A DNA stretch of 51,391 nucleotides from Treponema sp. UBA1747 (lineage in GTDB: Bacteria > Spirochaetota > Spirochaetia > Treponematales > Treponemataceae): assembly GCA_002315375.1 (NCBI GenBank), contig DCHR01000010.1, forward strand, positions 1 through 51,391. The letters run 5' to 3'. A program made the translations under genes and the position numbers. Under the pieces are notes generated by a model. That model did no database searches, was not told where the DNA came from, and saw only the letters and a program-made list of their open reading frames with translations. This document shows, piece after piece, positions 19,000 through 26,413 of this stretch; position 1 is the first letter of the stretch, and each line of letters begins with the position of its first letter.

Positions 19000-19554
19000 T
19001 TAATCAGTAATAACTTTATCAACAGGCATGTCATTTTCATCGACAGGCAGTTCATCAATTATCTGGAAATTGAAGCAGATTCCTATTTTGTGAAAACGGT
19101 TTTTGTTATCAGTAATGAATTTATCGTAGAAGCCTTTTCCGCGTCCCAGTCTTTTTCCGTCAGAAGAAAAGGCAAGACCCGGAACCAGAAGCAGAGCTTC
19201 AGAAGGCAATTCATCAGGTGAAACAGGATTAACAGGAGGTTCATAAATTCCGAAGGCGCCCGGTTTCATTTCTGTTTCTGAATCAATCCACTGAAATTCC
19301 ATGGAACCGCTGGCATCAGTAATTAAAGGTACTGCGACTTTTTTGTTCAGAAGAAAAGCTTCGGTAATAATGCTTCCGATATTCACTTCATCTTTCATCG
19401 GCATGAAAGCAAGAATAATCTGGGCTTTATGAAATTCTTCAGAGGAAGTAACAAGCTGACAGATTTTATAAGAGGCTTGAATCCGGTTCAACGGGTTTGA
19501 AAAAAAAGTTTTTTGAAACTCTTTAATATTTTTTCTCAGTTCTGGTTTTGTCAT
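19000..19554 (-). CDS. fthC: 5-formyltetrahydrofolate cyclo-ligase
   Basis: A 184-residue member of the 5-FTHF cyclo-ligase family (methenyl-THF synthetase). Motifs seen are an N-terminal basic helix (LRKNIKEFQKTFFS), the MPMKDEVNI segment, and the C-terminal phosphate/folate-binding LVPGLAFSSDGKRLGRGKGFYDKFI. The enzyme converts 5-formyl-THF to 5,10-methenyl-THF using ATP, recovering folate for one-carbon metabolism in the cytoplasm. Its ATG overlaps the stop of the upstream LacI-GGDEF gene (ATGA), placing it last in the lspA-mtnN-luxS operon. This fits a link to the methyl cycle served by MtnN and LuxS. Confidence 0.9.
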   Translation of the reverse strand: MTKPELRKNIKEFQKTFFSNPLNRIQASYKICQLVTSSEEFHKAQIILAFMPMKDEVNIGSIITEAFLLNKKVAVPLITDASGSMEFQWIDSETEMKPGAFGIYEPPVNPVSPDELPSEALLLVPGLAFSSDGKRLGRGKGFYDKFITDNKNRFHKIGICFNFQIIDELPVDENDMPVDKVITD

Positions 19555-21512
19555 TTGCCGGACTTCTTCAAGCGTTTTTCTTTGTATTGTTTTGCGTCGG
19601 CTTCAAGAAGAAGAGCAGACATGGCAAAGCTTTCCTGATTGAAGGTAGTGAATCCAAGACTGATTCCAAGCTTGTAATTATCCGGATTTTCTTTATTCCA
19701 CTTTTCACATTCAGCGTAAATTTTTTCTTTTGTTCTTTCAAAGGTTTTTGGAGTCAATCCAGGAGAAACAATTGCAAATTCATCACCACCAATTCTGGCA
19801 ATAATATCATTGGAACGGAAAACATTTTTAAGAATGTTTCCGATTGAAATGATTGCTTTGTCCCCTGTATCGTGACCGAAGGTGTCATTGATAGTTTTCA
19901 GGTTATCCATATCATCGAAAATAACAAGTCCCGATTTTTCGCATTTGATGCTCAGGTCAATTGTTTCCTGTCCGAGTTCAAGGAGACCTCGGCGATTCAG
20001 AAGCTTTGTTAATTCATCTGTACGGGAAATCTGGCGGAGATGTCTGTTGCTTGCATCCAGCTTTGCACGTTCTTCCTGATCCTGCGTAATTTTATATGCA
20101 GTGGCAAGCTGAAGAGAAAGAATTGTACAAATCAAATCGTACATTGTTTCATCGTATTCGCCAGGTTTGTAAATCAGATAGCCGTACTGATATTCACAGT
20201 TTGTCAGGGCGACAACAATATAAGGTTCGTTGTAGAAATTTATGAAGCCTTCAGGAATAAGCATTTTATTCGGATTGAAAGGTTTGGTGTCTGCATCACG
20301 CTTATAGTTGAAGTTTATTGAATTATCAAAGGCTGCGAGAACAAAGGCTTTTTCAGGTAATTCGAAGTAGTCAAAAAGTTTCGGTTCAAAGACAGGAGTT
20401 TCGTAAATACAAACAGCAGCTGCTCCAATATCGAAATTGGTCATAACGAACTGGAAGTTTCCTGTAAATTCGTACAGGTTGATTTGTCCCTGAGTATTTG
20501 AATAGTAATTCTGGATCTGAACCAGCTGGTCCTTGCGGATAAGCCATTCAGAACCATAAATACTTGTCTGGGCTCTTTCACGGGAAACCGGAGTAAAATC
20601 TTCGGTTTTGTAATCACAGAAACTGTTTGTTGCTTCAATACATCCACAACTCTGACGGTAACGGACTTTTGTAGGAACGTTCTGAATAAGAGGAACTTCT
20701 TCACCTTTAATCTTTTTTACCAGAGTTTCAAGGGCAAGTTTTCCCTGAGTTTCTATTTCCTGGTTGATACTTGAAATAGTCGGATTTGAAAAAGAAGTTT
20801 TAGGAATATCATCGAAGCCGGTTACTTTAAGCTGATCCGGAATCGAAATATCGTGAGCCTTACAGTAATCTACAACTGCATAAGCCATGTAGTCGTTGAG
20901 GCAGACAATTGCATCAAAGTCTAAAGTCTGGTGCTGACTCTGATAATCATTCAGAGCATTCATTGCCATGTTATACGAGAAGAAACCGTAAAGAACCAGC
21001 GATTCATCAAAAGGAATACCGTATTTTTCCAGAGTGCTTTTATAACAGGCAGTACGTTCTTCTGCTTCGCGTGAGTTTTCTCCGGCACTCATAAGGGCGA
21101 TTCGTTTGCAATTGTGTTCTGTAATAAGGTGGCTGACCATATGTTCGATGCCTGGTTTACAGTCAGCAATAATGCTTGGAATGCCCGGTAGTTCCATGCT
21201 TAAACTGATAATAGGAATATCAGAGAAAGATTTTATATAATTGATAAGATCTGCCAGCGGAACATGAGAAGCATGAACGGCAGAAGAGAATAAAAGACCA
21301 TCGATACAGTTTTTATTGATAAAGGAAGCAACGGCACGTTTCTGATAGCCGAAAGGGGAATATGACATTCCGAATTCACCAACATTAAAAACAAATAAAG
21401 TACAGTTATATTTATAGCAGGCCTCCTGCATTCCTTTTACAAGACCTTTGCTGTAATCTGTACTTGAGTCATTAATAATGAATCCGATTCGCATTCTTGC
21501 TTCTTCAGCCAT
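19551..21512 (-). CDS. Cytoplasmic LacI-type sensor diguanylate cyclase, paralogue 2 (luxS operon)
   Basis: A 653-residue protein with the same layout as the 6396-8312 gene: a PBP type-1 sugar-sensor-like domain (~1-290; FIINDSSTDYSKGLVKGMQ, VTGFDDIPKTSFSNPTISSI) without HTH, signal peptide or membrane span, a RQSCGC Cys motif, a GAF-like domain (~330-480), and a GGDEF domain with GGDEF near residue 574 and the I-site RSND five residues before it. It should be an active, product-inhibited diguanylate cyclase. The ATG at 21512 has AAAGGA upstream. It starts 27 nt after luxS and overlaps fthC by 4 nt. Because LsrB/LuxP-type AI-2 receptors share the PBP fold, sensing of an AI-2-related molecule is a testable idea, not a demonstrated one. 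Confidence 0.88.
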   Translation of the reverse strand: MAEEARMRIGFIINDSSTDYSKGLVKGMQEACYKYNCTLFVFNVGEFGMSYSPFGYQKRAVASFINKNCIDGLLFSSAVHASHVPLADLINYIKSFSDIPIISLSMELPGIPSIIADCKPGIEHMVSHLITEHNCKRIALMSAGENSREAEERTACYKSTLEKYGIPFDESLVLYGFFSYNMAMNALNDYQSQHQTLDFDAIVCLNDYMAYAVVDYCKAHDISIPDQLKVTGFDDIPKTSFSNPTISSINQEIETQGKLALETLVKKIKGEEVPLIQNVPTKVRYRQSCGCIEATNSFCDYKTEDFTPVSRERAQTSIYGSEWLIRKDQLVQIQNYYSNTQGQINLYEFTGNFQFVMTNFDIGAAAVCIYETPVFEPKLFDYFELPEKAFVLAAFDNSINFNYKRDADTKPFNPNKMLIPEGFINFYNEPYIVVALTNCEYQYGYLIYKPGEYDETMYDLICTILSLQLATAYKITQDQEERAKLDASNRHLRQISRTDELTKLLNRRGLLELGQETIDLSIKCEKSGLVIFDDMDNLKTINDTFGHDTGDKAIISIGNILKNVFRSNDIIARIGGDEFAIVSPGLTPKTFERTKEKIYAECEKWNKENPDNYKLGISLGFTTFNQESFAMSALLLEADAKQYKEKRLKKSGK

Positions 21513-21539
21513 TTTTATTTATTCCTTTCCAAAAACTGT

Positions 21540-22010
21540 TTAATTAAAAGCATTCCAGCCTTTGGTTTCAATTCCTTTACACCATTTATCTGCGGCCAGT
21601 TTTGCGCCTTCCAGATCATGGTCGCGGTAGTTTCCGCATTCCTGTTCTGTTGTTGCCGGAACCGGTTTATCCCATACGGCAACTTTTTTCAGAACATTCA
21701 GAAGGTGACCGCAAACGTATTCTTCATCATGGTCACCAAAAATTGTGAAATAGAAACCTGTACGGCAGCCCATAGGCGAAAGATCAATTACACCTTCCAT
21801 TTCATCACGAATGTATTCAGCCATTAAGTGTTCCAGAGTGTGAATTGCTCCTGTTGTAAGGAATTCTTTGTTTGGCTGACAGAAGCGGATGTCGAACTTT
21901 GTAACGACATCTCCTTTTGGGCCTTCTTTTTTTGAAGCCAGGCGAACAAAAGGAGCTGTAACTTTTGTATGATCCAGATTGAAGCTGTCTACGTTATATT
22001 TCTTTTCCAT
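21540..22010 (-). CDS. luxS: S-ribosylhomocysteine lyase LuxS
   Basis: A 156-residue LuxS of normal length. The zinc site is HTLEH (H57, E60, H61) plus C125, and the catalytic cysteine is C82 in MGCRTGF. It cleaves S-ribosylhomocysteine into homocysteine and DPD, the precursor of autoinducer-2, completing the detoxification of S-adenosylhomocysteine. It begins 13 nt after mtnN, which provides its substrate, with an ACGGAG Shine-Dalgarno site. A LacI-sensor diguanylate cyclase follows in the same direction. Confidence 0.97.
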   Translation of the reverse strand: MEKKYNVDSFNLDHTKVTAPFVRLASKKEGPKGDVVTKFDIRFCQPNKEFLTTGAIHTLEHLMAEYIRDEMEGVIDLSPMGCRTGFYFTIFGDHDEEYVCGHLLNVLKKVAVWDKPVPATTEQECGNYRDHDLEGAKLAADKWCKGIETKGWNAFN

Positions 22011-22023
22011 GTTATTTTCTCCG

Positions 22024-22722
22024 TTATAAGTTTTCCAGAATGTGAAGCATTACATCTGCGCTTTCGGCAGCAGCAGTTTCTTCGTTGAAAGAATAAGTGG
22101 ATGTTGCGCCGTCATCTGCCATATCACTCATGCAGCGGACAATAACGAAAGGAGTGTTGTTCAGGTAACAGGCGTGAGCGATAGAGGCGCCTTCCATTTC
22201 GCAGCAGGCTGCATTGAAAGTGTTTTTTATGAAATTCTTTTTTTCACCGGAAGAAATGAACTGATCTCCTGATGCAACAAGACCTTTTACCAGTTTGTGA
22301 CCTTTGCATACGTCTGAAACAGTAAAAGCTTTTTCAACAGCATCAACAAGTTTTTCATCGGCAGGGAAGTCACGAACAGAAATTCCAGGAACGTGTCCGT
22401 ATTCATAACCGAAGATTTTTACATCAACGTCGTGATGAACGGCGGCAGTAGAAACTACAAAGTCAAAGATGCCGAGACCTTCTGCCATGGCTCCTGCAAT
22501 CCCTGTGTTGATTACACATTCGCATTTGAATTCACGACAAAGAATCTGTGCACAAAGGGCGGCATTAACTTTTCCAACTCCGCTCTGAACAACAGTAACA
22601 TTTTTTCCTTTGAGCATTCCTGAATAAAATACAAGATTTGCTGTTTCAGTTTTTGCAGGATTTTCCATTGCGGAAACAAGGCTTTTCACCTCGATTTCCA
22701 TTGCACCGATGATTCCAATCAT
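22024..22722 (-). CDS. mtnN: 5'-methylthioadenosine/S-adenosylhomocysteine nucleosidase
   Basis: A 232-residue MTA/SAH nucleosidase (Pfs). Family features are IGIIGAMEIEV at the N-terminus (proton-relay glutamate), VVQSGVGKVNAA, INTGIAGAM, the substrate-binding EMEGASIAHACY, and the catalytic aspartate in VRCMSDMADD. It removes adenine from MTA and SAH, giving S-ribosylhomocysteine to LuxS. Its ATG overlaps the preceding small membrane protein gene (ATGA) and luxS follows after 13 nt, so MtnN and LuxS are made together. Confidence 0.96.
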   Translation of the reverse strand: MIGIIGAMEIEVKSLVSAMENPAKTETANLVFYSGMLKGKNVTVVQSGVGKVNAALCAQILCREFKCECVINTGIAGAMAEGLGIFDFVVSTAAVHHDVDVKIFGYEYGHVPGISVRDFPADEKLVDAVEKAFTVSDVCKGHKLVKGLVASGDQFISSGEKKNFIKNTFNAACCEMEGASIAHACYLNNTPFVIVRCMSDMADDGATSTYSFNEETAAAESADVMLHILENL

Positions 22723-23114
22723 TTTAAGCGACTATCCTCCAAATCCAGCTCTTCATCCTTAAAGTAATGGATAAGAACTTCTTCGTTTAATTTGCTTTTC
22801 AAATTGAATTTCAGAATGTACCAGCGGGCACATTTTTTATAAACAATAAATCCTAAAATCATTCCGCCAATAAAAATCGCAATGAGAAGAATCTGGAATA
22901 CTGTCTGGCCGGTTGGGCCTGTTGCTTTGAAAACTCTGAACAGAATAAAAGAAACGATGAAGAAAAGGAGAAACATGATAAGTACAGTTTCGAAGATTTC
23001 AAAAAGGCTGCTTAAAAGCATGAATCTTACAGAAGCTCTTTTTTTTGTTCGGAATTCAATCTGTTCCTTTCTGCGTTTCTGTTTTGCTTCTTCATCAAGA
23101 TCACGTGTATCCAT
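22719..23114 (-). CDS. Small membrane protein of unknown function
   Basis: A 131-residue protein I do not recognise. A charged, Lys/Arg-rich N-terminus (residues 1-30) precedes two long hydrophobic segments (about 33-60 and 72-93), and a polar C-terminus with an acidic end follows (FKDEELDLEDS). The gene overlaps lspA by 1 nt (TAATG) and mtnN by 4 nt (ATGA), so it is translated with both. Tight coupling to signal peptidase II hints at an envelope role, which is inference only. Confidence 0.7.
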   Translation of the reverse strand: MDTRDLDEEAKQKRRKEQIEFRTKKRASVRFMLLSSLFEIFETVLIMFLLFFIVSFILFRVFKATGPTGQTVFQILLIAIFIGGMILGFIVYKKCARWYILKFNLKSKLNEEVLIHYFKDEELDLEDSRLK

Positions 23115-23659
23115 TATTCAGACTCCTTTGCATTTTTGTTTTCGTTTTTTGATTCGCGGACTACTCCGATTAGGAATGAAATGAAGAGGAGGATTCCGCA
23201 GCACACAACAGCTGTATCTGCAATGTTGAAAGTAGGCCAGCGGGGCCAGCCGAAGATTCCATAGAATTTAATGTCGATGAAATCAACAACTCCTTCCGGG
23301 CGGAAGAAACGGTCGATAAGGTTTCCGATTCCGCCTCCGATAATGCCGGTGATGCACCAGCGCTGAAGGCCTGAAAAATCGTTGTTACGGAAATAAACAC
23401 CGATTACTGTTCCGATTACAATGACAGGAACAGCCAGGAACATAATTGCGCGGATTTTATTATTCCAGCTTGCTCCCATGCTGAAAGCAACGCCTGTGTT
23501 TCTAACGTGAATTATTCTGAAGAAGTCACCCAGAAATTGTGCCCCGATAGAGTACAAAGGAATCTTTGCAACTACGAGAGCCTTTGTAATCTGATCTAAA
23601 AGGATTACAACAAGAGTGAGGATAAAAGGCAAAAGCTTATTTTTCAAATTTTTTTCCAT
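23114..23659 (-). CDS. lspA: Lipoprotein signal peptidase LspA
   Basis: A 181-residue, four-span inner-membrane aspartyl protease. Conserved elements are LDQITKALV, the HVRNTGVAFS loop, GGGIGNLIDRF with the first catalytic Asp and GVVDFIDIKF with the second. It removes signal peptides from diacylglyceryl-modified prolipoproteins; several lipoproteins are encoded in this window. No Shine-Dalgarno sequence is seen at the ATG. TACTAT (6 nt) and TATACT (8 nt) lie directly upstream, with TTTAAA 17 bp before the latter, suggesting a leaderless transcript that begins the mtnN-luxS operon. Confidence 0.95.
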   Translation of the reverse strand: MEKNLKNKLLPFILTLVVILLDQITKALVVAKIPLYSIGAQFLGDFFRIIHVRNTGVAFSMGASWNNKIRAIMFLAVPVIVIGTVIGVYFRNNDFSGLQRWCITGIIGGGIGNLIDRFFRPEGVVDFIDIKFYGIFGWPRWPTFNIADTAVVCCGILLFISFLIGVVRESKNENKNAKESE

Positions 23660-23712
23660 AATAGAATAGTATAGTGCATTTTACGAGTGGTTTAAAGTGA
23701 AACAGAGGCAGG

Positions 23713-23781
23713 GTGAAAATGGGGTCTGTCCCCCCTTTAACGACAATTGACTTTGAAAATGTGAAAAGGGGGTCTGTCCCC
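23713..23781. repeat. Two copies of a GGGGTCTGTCCCC element
   Basis: A 21-bp direct repeat with one mismatch (23713-23733 and 23761-23781) whose core is the near-palindrome GGGGTCTGTCCCC, preceded in both by GTGAAAA. The copies are 48 bp apart in the gap between lspA and the 2H phosphoesterase gene. The source and function are unknown; similar cores occur as dispersed repeats in other bacteria, to my recollection. Confidence 0.8.
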
Positions 23782-23785
23782 ATTT

Positions 23786-23812
23786 AAAAACACTTATCCC
23801 TGTCCCTTTTGT
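23786..23812. repeat. 27-bp perfect repeat, intergenic copy
   Basis: Identical over 27 bp to 24087-24113 inside the neighbouring 2H phosphoesterase gene (core CACTTATCCCTGTCCC). In the same reading frame it would encode the same KTLIPVPF peptide, so it looks like a copied scrap of the gene placed 5 bp after a GGGGTCTGTCCCC element. Confidence 0.9.
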
Positions 23813-23829
23813 TTTTAAATCAATGTTTT

Positions 23830-23835
23830 TATAAT
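23830..23835 (+). promoter_or_regulatory. -10 box of the 2H phosphoesterase gene; leaderless geometry
   Basis: A consensus TATAAT ends exactly 6 nt before the ATG at 23842 and no Shine-Dalgarno sequence is present. No good -35 is visible; the intergenic 27-bp repeat ends about where it should lie. Confidence 0.6.
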
Positions 23836-23841
23836 AAACCC

Positions 23842-24426
23842 ATGTCTTTTTGGAAGATAAAGGACGAGCTGGGCAGTCCGGACCGTCCTCAGAAAACAAT
23901 GTTTCTGGTTTCAGCGTATTTTGATCCTCTTTCTGATCGAATTCTGGGGAATTTGATGAACAGTCTGGCGGAAGTTACGGGGAATCGTTTTATGATTGAA
24001 AACCAGGTCCCTCCCCACATGACTTTTTTGCAGATTCAGACCAGGACGGCTCAAAAAGAGCTGGAAGAGGCTGTGAGAAAGCTTGAAAAAACACTTATCC
24101 CTGTCCCTTTTGTATTTACTGCCTGTGGAGGTGAAATTCCTAACGTTATTTACGCAAAGGTGAAAATGACGGAAGAATTGAAGTCTCAGATAGACCTGAT
24201 TTACAATGAAATTTCAAAAATCCCTGATATAAAAATTAATCCACATTATCTTCCGGAAAACATTTTCCCTCATGTTACTCTGGCAAAAACTTTGAGCCGT
24301 GAAGCCCAGGAAAAAGGCCTGGAATACGTCCATAAAAACTTTTCCCTGTTCACCGGAAGGTTAAACGAAGCGGGGCTTTCCTGCGGAAAGCCCCCTGTTC
24401 ATCTTGTTCGTTTTAAAGTGGAATAG
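23842..24426 (+). CDS. 2H phosphoesterase (2'-5' RNA ligase family)
   Basis: A 194-residue cytosolic protein with the two HxT motifs that define the 2H superfamily: PPHMTFLQ near residue 54 and FPHVTLAK near residue 152. Members act on 2',3'-cyclic phosphates or 2'-5' linkages in RNA or nucleotides; the substrate here is unknown. The ATG at 23842 is chosen because TATAAT lies 6 nt upstream and the conserved protein begins there; an upstream in-frame TTG would read into repeat DNA. The gene contains the coding copy of a 27-bp repeat (24087-24113). It is convergent with the cyclase gene, 5 nt apart. Confidence 0.85.
   Translation: MSFWKIKDELGSPDRPQKTMFLVSAYFDPLSDRILGNLMNSLAEVTGNRFMIENQVPPHMTFLQIQTRTAQKELEEAVRKLEKTLIPVPFVFTACGGEIPNVIYAKVKMTEELKSQIDLIYNEISKIPDIKINPHYLPENIFPHVTLAKTLSREAQEKGLEYVHKNFSLFTGRLNEAGLSCGKPPVHLVRFKVE
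24087..24113. repeat. 27-bp perfect repeat, coding copy
   Basis: Lies in the 2H phosphoesterase gene and encodes part of a normal beta strand (KTLIPVPFVF), so this copy is probably the original and 23786-23812 the duplicate. Confidence 0.88.
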
Positions 24427-24431
24427 AAAAA

Positions 24432-25031
24432 CTAGTTTTTAAAATCAATTAATATTGCGCGGCAGGGAGAACCGTCGGCACCACCCAGGTTCAGTGGGGC
24501 GGCGTTCAGAAAGTAAACTCCTTCAGGAACTACTGAAAGACGAATTCCTTCCAGAAGAACAATTTCCTTTTTCAGAAGAATATAATGGGTTTTTGCAGGA
24601 GCATTTTCAGGCCCAATTGTCTGAGATTCATTTCCTATTAAATCAATTCCGGCGTCTGCAAAAATCTGGGCAGCTTCTTCGGAAACAGTCGATTTTCCTT
24701 TAATCAGAATTTTCTTTGCGGCGAATTCATTGCTTTGTAACGCATTTGTAAGTACATTTTGTGCATCTTTTGCAGTAACAATGCCTTCAAAATCAGCCAC
24801 AAAACACCATCCGCAGAACTTTTCCAGTTTTACCTGGTCAATTGTTTTACCTTCTCCGTAAAAATGGAAAGGAGCATCTACGTGGGTACCATTGTGTGCA
24901 CACATTTTGAATTCGGTAAGGTTGCAGATATCACCTTTGGAAGTCTGCATTTTTACAATTCGTTCGGGACTTGGATCTCCCGGGAAAACCGAGCAGGAAA
25001 AAACTTCCTGGGAAATGTCATAAAACTTCAT
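24432..25031 (-). CDS. Cyclase family protein (kynurenine formamidase-like)
   Basis: A 199-residue metal-dependent hydrolase of the cyclase/KynB family. The defining metal motif HNGTHVDAPFHF is at about residues 46-57 and the N-terminal FPGDPSPE matches the family. Members hydrolyse formylkynurenine, isatin or related amides, or close polyketide rings. No tryptophan-degradation genes are nearby, so the substrate is open. It follows the FAD oxidoreductase gene by 2 nt (stop TGA, then TTATG), which means translational coupling and perhaps a shared small-molecule pathway. Confidence 0.85.
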   Translation of the reverse strand: MKFYDISQEVFSCSVFPGDPSPERIVKMQTSKGDICNLTEFKMCAHNGTHVDAPFHFYGEGKTIDQVKLEKFCGWCFVADFEGIVTAKDAQNVLTNALQSNEFAAKKILIKGKSTVSEEAAQIFADAGIDLIGNESQTIGPENAPAKTHYILLKKEIVLLEGIRLSVVPEGVYFLNAAPLNLGGADGSPCRAILIDFKN

Positions 25032-25033
25032 AA

Positions 25034-26329
25034 TCAGATGATTCCTTTTGAAACTCTTACGCCACTGGCAAAAGCCCCGGTAATACCACGGCTTGTTCCG
25101 AATCCGTCTCCAGCTCCAAAGACATGTTCTTCAAGTTTGAAGCAAATTTCATCCAGATAAACAGGAGCCTGTGAATAAAATTTGATTTCAGGTGCATACA
25201 GAATTGTCTGTGGATTCAGAACGCCCGGAACAATTGTGTCCAGCTGCTTGAGTGTCGACCAGATTGCATTGAAAAATTTAGAAGGCATGCACATCGTTAA
25301 GTCGCCCGGAATTGCACTTTTTAAAGTCGGCTGGAAATCGAAATTTTTTTCACCTTCCACTGAACTTCTTTTGTGCAGACGAATATCTTCAATACGCTGA
25401 TAAATAGGGTGACCGCCGCCGGCCATCATGAAAAGGTTGGCAAGCTGATTTGCAAAAAGATGTCCTGAAGCAAGTGGTTCTGTGAATTTAACGGATTTAA
25501 GAATGGCAAAGTTTACCATTCCGTTTGGTTCTGTTTCGGCAGAGTAGGCATGACCGTTTACAGTGTAGAAAATTTCACCTTCTTCACCTTCATATTTTTC
25601 CTGAACTACACGGGCGTTTCCTGAGTTTGTACAGAAGGTTCTGGTTTTATGTTTTTCAAAAATGAATTTCGGATCGTAGTAATCATTTACGATTGAATAG
25701 TTTTCACGTTTGGTTTCAACACGAACACCGATGTCGATAAAGTTGTCATTGCTTTTCAGATCATGTTTTGCCATGATTTCTTTTACGGTTTCAAAACCGT
25801 GGCGGCCTGGTGCTATGAGAAGATCGGTACAGGTGGCTGTTCCTTCGCTTTCCCCGGTATAGGAAATCTCGATTTTATCAGCCGCTTTTTTGTAGTCAGT
25901 GAATTTTGTGTTGAATAAAAACTCAACGCCTTTGGATTTGAATTCATCAACAATGGAATGGATAAGTTTAATTCCACCGTCGGTTCCAAGATGGGATTGT
26001 TCAATGTTCAAAAGAGTAACACCCAGACGTTCAGCCTTCTGCATGTATTTTGAAAGATCGCCTTTTGATTTGATTTCCGAACCCCGGGCAACAAAAAAAT
26101 CACGGGTTACAGCAAGGTATGGTTCTGCAGTTTCACGGGTCCAGTAGGTTTCAGGAAAACCAACCGGGAAAGTCCAGTTCATTTTACAGTCATTTCTTAA
26201 ACCACCAGAAGACATAGGGTTTTCTTCAATGATGAGAATTTTTTTCTCAGGTGATTTTTTCAACACTTCGGAAACACAACCGATTGTCGTTGGTCCACTT
26301 CCAATACAGATTAAATCAAAATAAGCCAT
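25034..26329 (-). CDS. FAD-dependent oxidoreductase
   Basis: A 431-residue flavoprotein. The N-terminal FAD-binding motif is CIGSGPTTIGCVSEVL, followed by the ribose-binding IIEENPMSSGG. The C-terminal FAD contact reads GAGDGFGTSRGITGAFASG, as in the broadly distributed uncharacterised FAD-dependent dehydrogenase group. A cytosolic location is expected because no signal or membrane span is seen. The substrate is unknown; the coupled cyclase-family gene suggests both modify one metabolite. There is no Shine-Dalgarno sequence. TATAAT ends 6 nt before the ATG. Confidence 0.82.
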   Translation of the reverse strand: MAYFDLICIGSGPTTIGCVSEVLKKSPEKKILIIEENPMSSGGLRNDCKMNWTFPVGFPETYWTRETAEPYLAVTRDFFVARGSEIKSKGDLSKYMQKAERLGVTLLNIEQSHLGTDGGIKLIHSIVDEFKSKGVEFLFNTKFTDYKKAADKIEISYTGESEGTATCTDLLIAPGRHGFETVKEIMAKHDLKSNDNFIDIGVRVETKRENYSIVNDYYDPKFIFEKHKTRTFCTNSGNARVVQEKYEGEEGEIFYTVNGHAYSAETEPNGMVNFAILKSVKFTEPLASGHLFANQLANLFMMAGGGHPIYQRIEDIRLHKRSSVEGEKNFDFQPTLKSAIPGDLTMCMPSKFFNAIWSTLKQLDTIVPGVLNPQTILYAPEIKFYSQAPVYLDEICFKLEEHVFGAGDGFGTSRGITGAFASGVRVSKGII

Positions 26330-26335
26330 AGTTCT

Positions 26336-26341
26336 ATTATA
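26336..26341 (-). promoter_or_regulatory. -10 box of the FAD oxidoreductase operon; leaderless geometry
   Basis: A consensus TATAAT on the minus strand ends 6 nt before the ATG at 26329. No ribosome-binding site lies between them and the -35 is not recognisable. Confidence 0.6.
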
Positions 26342-26413
26342 CCATATAAACGAAATGTATTTGTTATTCCTTAAAATATAAATAAATAAGCCGGGAATTC
26401 ATCCCGGCCTCGT

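Noticed and set aside
23713..23781. CRISPR-like array from two spaced repeats
   Set aside because: Only two copies, with a 21-bp unit and 27-bp gap and no cas genes; they are short palindromic elements, not an array.
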